Program-made: the position numbers and the translations under genes
Origin: Candidatus Aminicenantota bacterium
GTDB lineage: Bacteria > Acidobacteriota > Aminicenantia > Aminicenantales > JAFGBC01
Length of the DNA: 6,674 nucleotides
Reading direction: 5' to 3'
Assembly (NCBI GenBank): GCA_016933355.1
Contig: JAFGBC010000134.1
Span: forward strand, 1 to 6,674
The notes under the pieces: model-generated
Told to the model about the DNA's origin: nothing
The model's input: only the letters and a program-made list of their open reading frames with translations
Databases searched by the model: none
Part shown: positions 5,245 to 6,674 of the stretch, piece after piece
How positions within the stretch are numbered: the first letter of the stretch is position 1
Layout: the number at the start of each line of letters is the position of its first letter

Positions 5245-6674
5245 GACGTCCTCCTCGGAAGGGGCCGCCCGGCGTGGGAGATCCGGGCATAGACGGCGAT
5301 GTCCGGGTTCGTCGTGGCCAAGTCGTCGACGGACAGGGCGTGGATGTCGGCCCGCCCGGCCAGGCGCGCGAAATCCTTGAGCTCCTCGGTCGTGGCCTTC
5401 AGGAAGTTGGCGAGGCCCCGGGCCGCTCTCTCCACGTCGAGCCGGGCGCGCAGGGCGGGGTCCTGGGTGGCGATGCCCATCGGACAGCGTCCCGTGTCGC
5501 AGACCCGGAACTGGCGGCAGCCGCAGGCGATCAGGGCCGCCGTGCCGACGGCGACGGCGTCGGCGCCCATGGCCAGCGCCTTGGCGAAGTCCGGGGCCAG
5601 CCGCAGCCCTCCGGTGATGATGAGGGAGACGCCCTCGATCTTGCGCTCATCGAGAAAAGCCCTGGCCCGCGCGAGGGCGTAGACGGTCGGGAGCGATGTC
5701 GCGGCCTTGACCAGCTTGGGCGAAGCGCCGGTCGCGCCGGGGCGGCCGTCGACCGTGAGGAAGTCGGGCTCGGCGGCCAGGGCGACGGCGAGGTCGGCCT
5801 CGATCCGGCCGGCCGCGATCTTGACGCCGACGGGACGGCCCTCCGACGCCTCTCGGAGCCGGGCGACCATCGCTTTCAAGTCGCCGGCGCTCCGGAGCTC
5901 GGAGAAGCGCGAGGGGCTGATGATATCCGCCCCCTCGGGGAAGCCGCGGATGGCCGCGATCTCGGCCGTCACCTTGGAGCCGGGCAGGTGTCCGCCCATG
6001 CCCGGCTTGGCGGACTGTCCGATCTTGATTTCGACCGCGTCGACCCTTTTCAGGTTGTCGGCGGTCGCGCTGTACTTATTGGGGACGTATTCGAAGATGT
6101 AGCGGCCGGCCGCCGCGAGCGCCTCGGGCAGGATGCCTCCCTCCCCCGAGCCGAGCGCCGTGCCGGCCTCGGCGCTCCCCCGGGCCAACGCGAGCTGGGC
6201 TTCGCGCGACAGCGCGCCGAACGACATGTGGGAGATCAAGACAGGAATCTCGAGGACGAGCGGACGGCGCGCCCGAGGGCCGATGACCGTCCGCATCGCT
6301 ACGGCTTCGTCGCGGTTAAGGGGAAAGCGGTCCAGTTGCGCCCCCAAAACCAGGATGTCGTCCCAGAGGCCGGCGGCCTTCAGCGTCCGCATCGGCTCGA
6401 GCGGCGCGTGCCCGGTCTCGGCCATGCGACGGATGTCGTCGAGCGCTGGCTCGGCGGAGCGGCCGGTGTCCGGACCCGGCTCCCGGGGCGACTCCGTTTC
6501 GTGCCCGGATGGGACCGGCGCACTCGCCTTCTTCGGCTTGGTCCCGCCCTCGAGAAGGACGAAATCGGACTTGCCGACGCCGCAGAGCGGACACGCCCAG
6601 TCCTCGGGCAGGTCCCTCCAGGGGGCCCCTTCCGTCGCCTCGTCGTAGATATACCCGCAGACGCCGCAGACGTA
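5241..6674 (-). CDS. Rubredoxin domain fused to FMN-binding glutamate-synthase-like domain (N-terminus cut off by window edge)
   Basis: 477 residues are visible; probably only a few are missing, since rubredoxins have their first Cys near residue 6. Residues 1-42 are a rubredoxin: CGVCGYIYDEA with C3/C6 and CPLCGVGKSDF with C28/C31, which bind one iron. A Pro/charged linker (about 43-75) follows. Then comes the alpha/beta-barrel FMN domain of glutamate synthase: ISHMSFGALSREAQ (148-161), GSGEGG (175-180), NKYSAT (199-204), KIGQSAKPGMGGHLPGSKV (217-235), DGRPGATGASP (309-319), and ITGGLR plus GADAVAVGTAAL for the FMN phosphate. C386, C392 and C397 (CRQFRVCDTGRC) match the 3Fe-4S ligands of GltB. 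There is no N-terminal glutaminase domain in the visible part, as in archaeal-type split glutamate synthases. It probably moves electrons from the rubredoxin through FeS and FMN to a substrate; whether it makes glutamate depends on partner subunits outside the window. An internal ATG at 6425 would omit the rubredoxin and is not preferred. It is coupled to the lipocalin by an ATGA overlap. Confidence 0.9.
   Translation of the reverse strand, partial: YVCGVCGYIYDEATEGAPWRDLPEDWACPLCGVGKSDFVLLEGGTKPKKASAPVPSGHETESPREPGPDTGRSAEPALDDIRRMAETGHAPLEPMRTLKAAGLWDDILVLGAQLDRFPLNRDEAVAMRTVIGPRARRPLVLEIPVLISHMSFGALSREAQLALARGSAEAGTALGSGEGGILPEALAAAGRYIFEYVPNKYSATADNLKRVDAVEIKIGQSAKPGMGGHLPGSKVTAEIAAIRGFPEGADIISPSRFSELRSAGDLKAMVARLREASEGRPVGVKIAAGRIEADLAVALAAEPDFLTVDGRPGATGASPKLVKAATSLPTVYALARARAFLDERKIEGVSLIITGGLRLAPDFAKALAMGADAVAVGTAALIACGCRQFRVCDTGRCPMGIATQDPALRARLDVERAARGLANFLKATTEELKDFARLAGRADIHALSVDDLATTNPDIAVYARISHAGRPLPRRTS

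Noticed and set aside
6316..6674. A separate shorter glutamate-synthase-like gene starting at the ATG at 6425
   Set aside because: The frame is open without a stop from 6425 to the window edge and encodes a complete rubredoxin motif set, so the ATG is internal.

Overview
The window is GC-rich (visibly well above 60%) bacterial chromosome in which every gene I can support lies on the minus strand. It reads right to left: a rubredoxin/FMN glutamate-synthase-like fusion (cut by the right edge), a Blc-type lipocalin, folD, a broken LprI-like remnant, a secreted seven-repeat SBBP beta-propeller protein, and a KimA-type APC permease (cut by the left edge). The mix of rubredoxin-coupled enzymes, SBBP/DUF7948-type secreted proteins and high GC would suit an anaerobic member of the Acidobacteriota/Aminicenantes type. 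That is an impression from gene content, not a proven assignment.

Right part (3723-6674): the glutamate-synthase-like gene and the lipocalin share a 4-base ATGA overlap, so they are probably translated together. folD follows after 73 bases, with its own strong Shine-Dalgarno and a possible weak promoter. Directly behind the folD stop codon, and in the same frame, lies the middle and C-terminal part of a lysozyme-inhibitor-LprI-like (DUF1311) gene. It has lost its N-terminus and carries a frameshift.

Middle (1302-3456): a near-consensus sigma70-type promoter (TTGACA, 17-base spacer, extended -10) sits just behind the remnant and drives the SBBP gene, which starts at TTG behind a strong Shine-Dalgarno. 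The gene ends at a strong GC-rich hairpin with a T8 tract.

Left part (1-1270): the T tract of that terminator overlaps the likely -35 box of the next promoter (perfect TATAAT -10), which drives the KimA-like transporter through a leader of about 100 bases. The visible 362 residues keep the residues I associate with potassium binding in KimA.

The genes do not form one obvious pathway: there is one nitrogen/redox enzyme, one one-carbon enzyme, two exported proteins and one ion or amino-acid transporter. I see no mobile element, CRISPR array, tRNA or rRNA, and no clearly new multi-gene system. The most unusual items are the LprI remnant fused behind folD, the rubredoxin fusion, and the terminator-promoter overlap.
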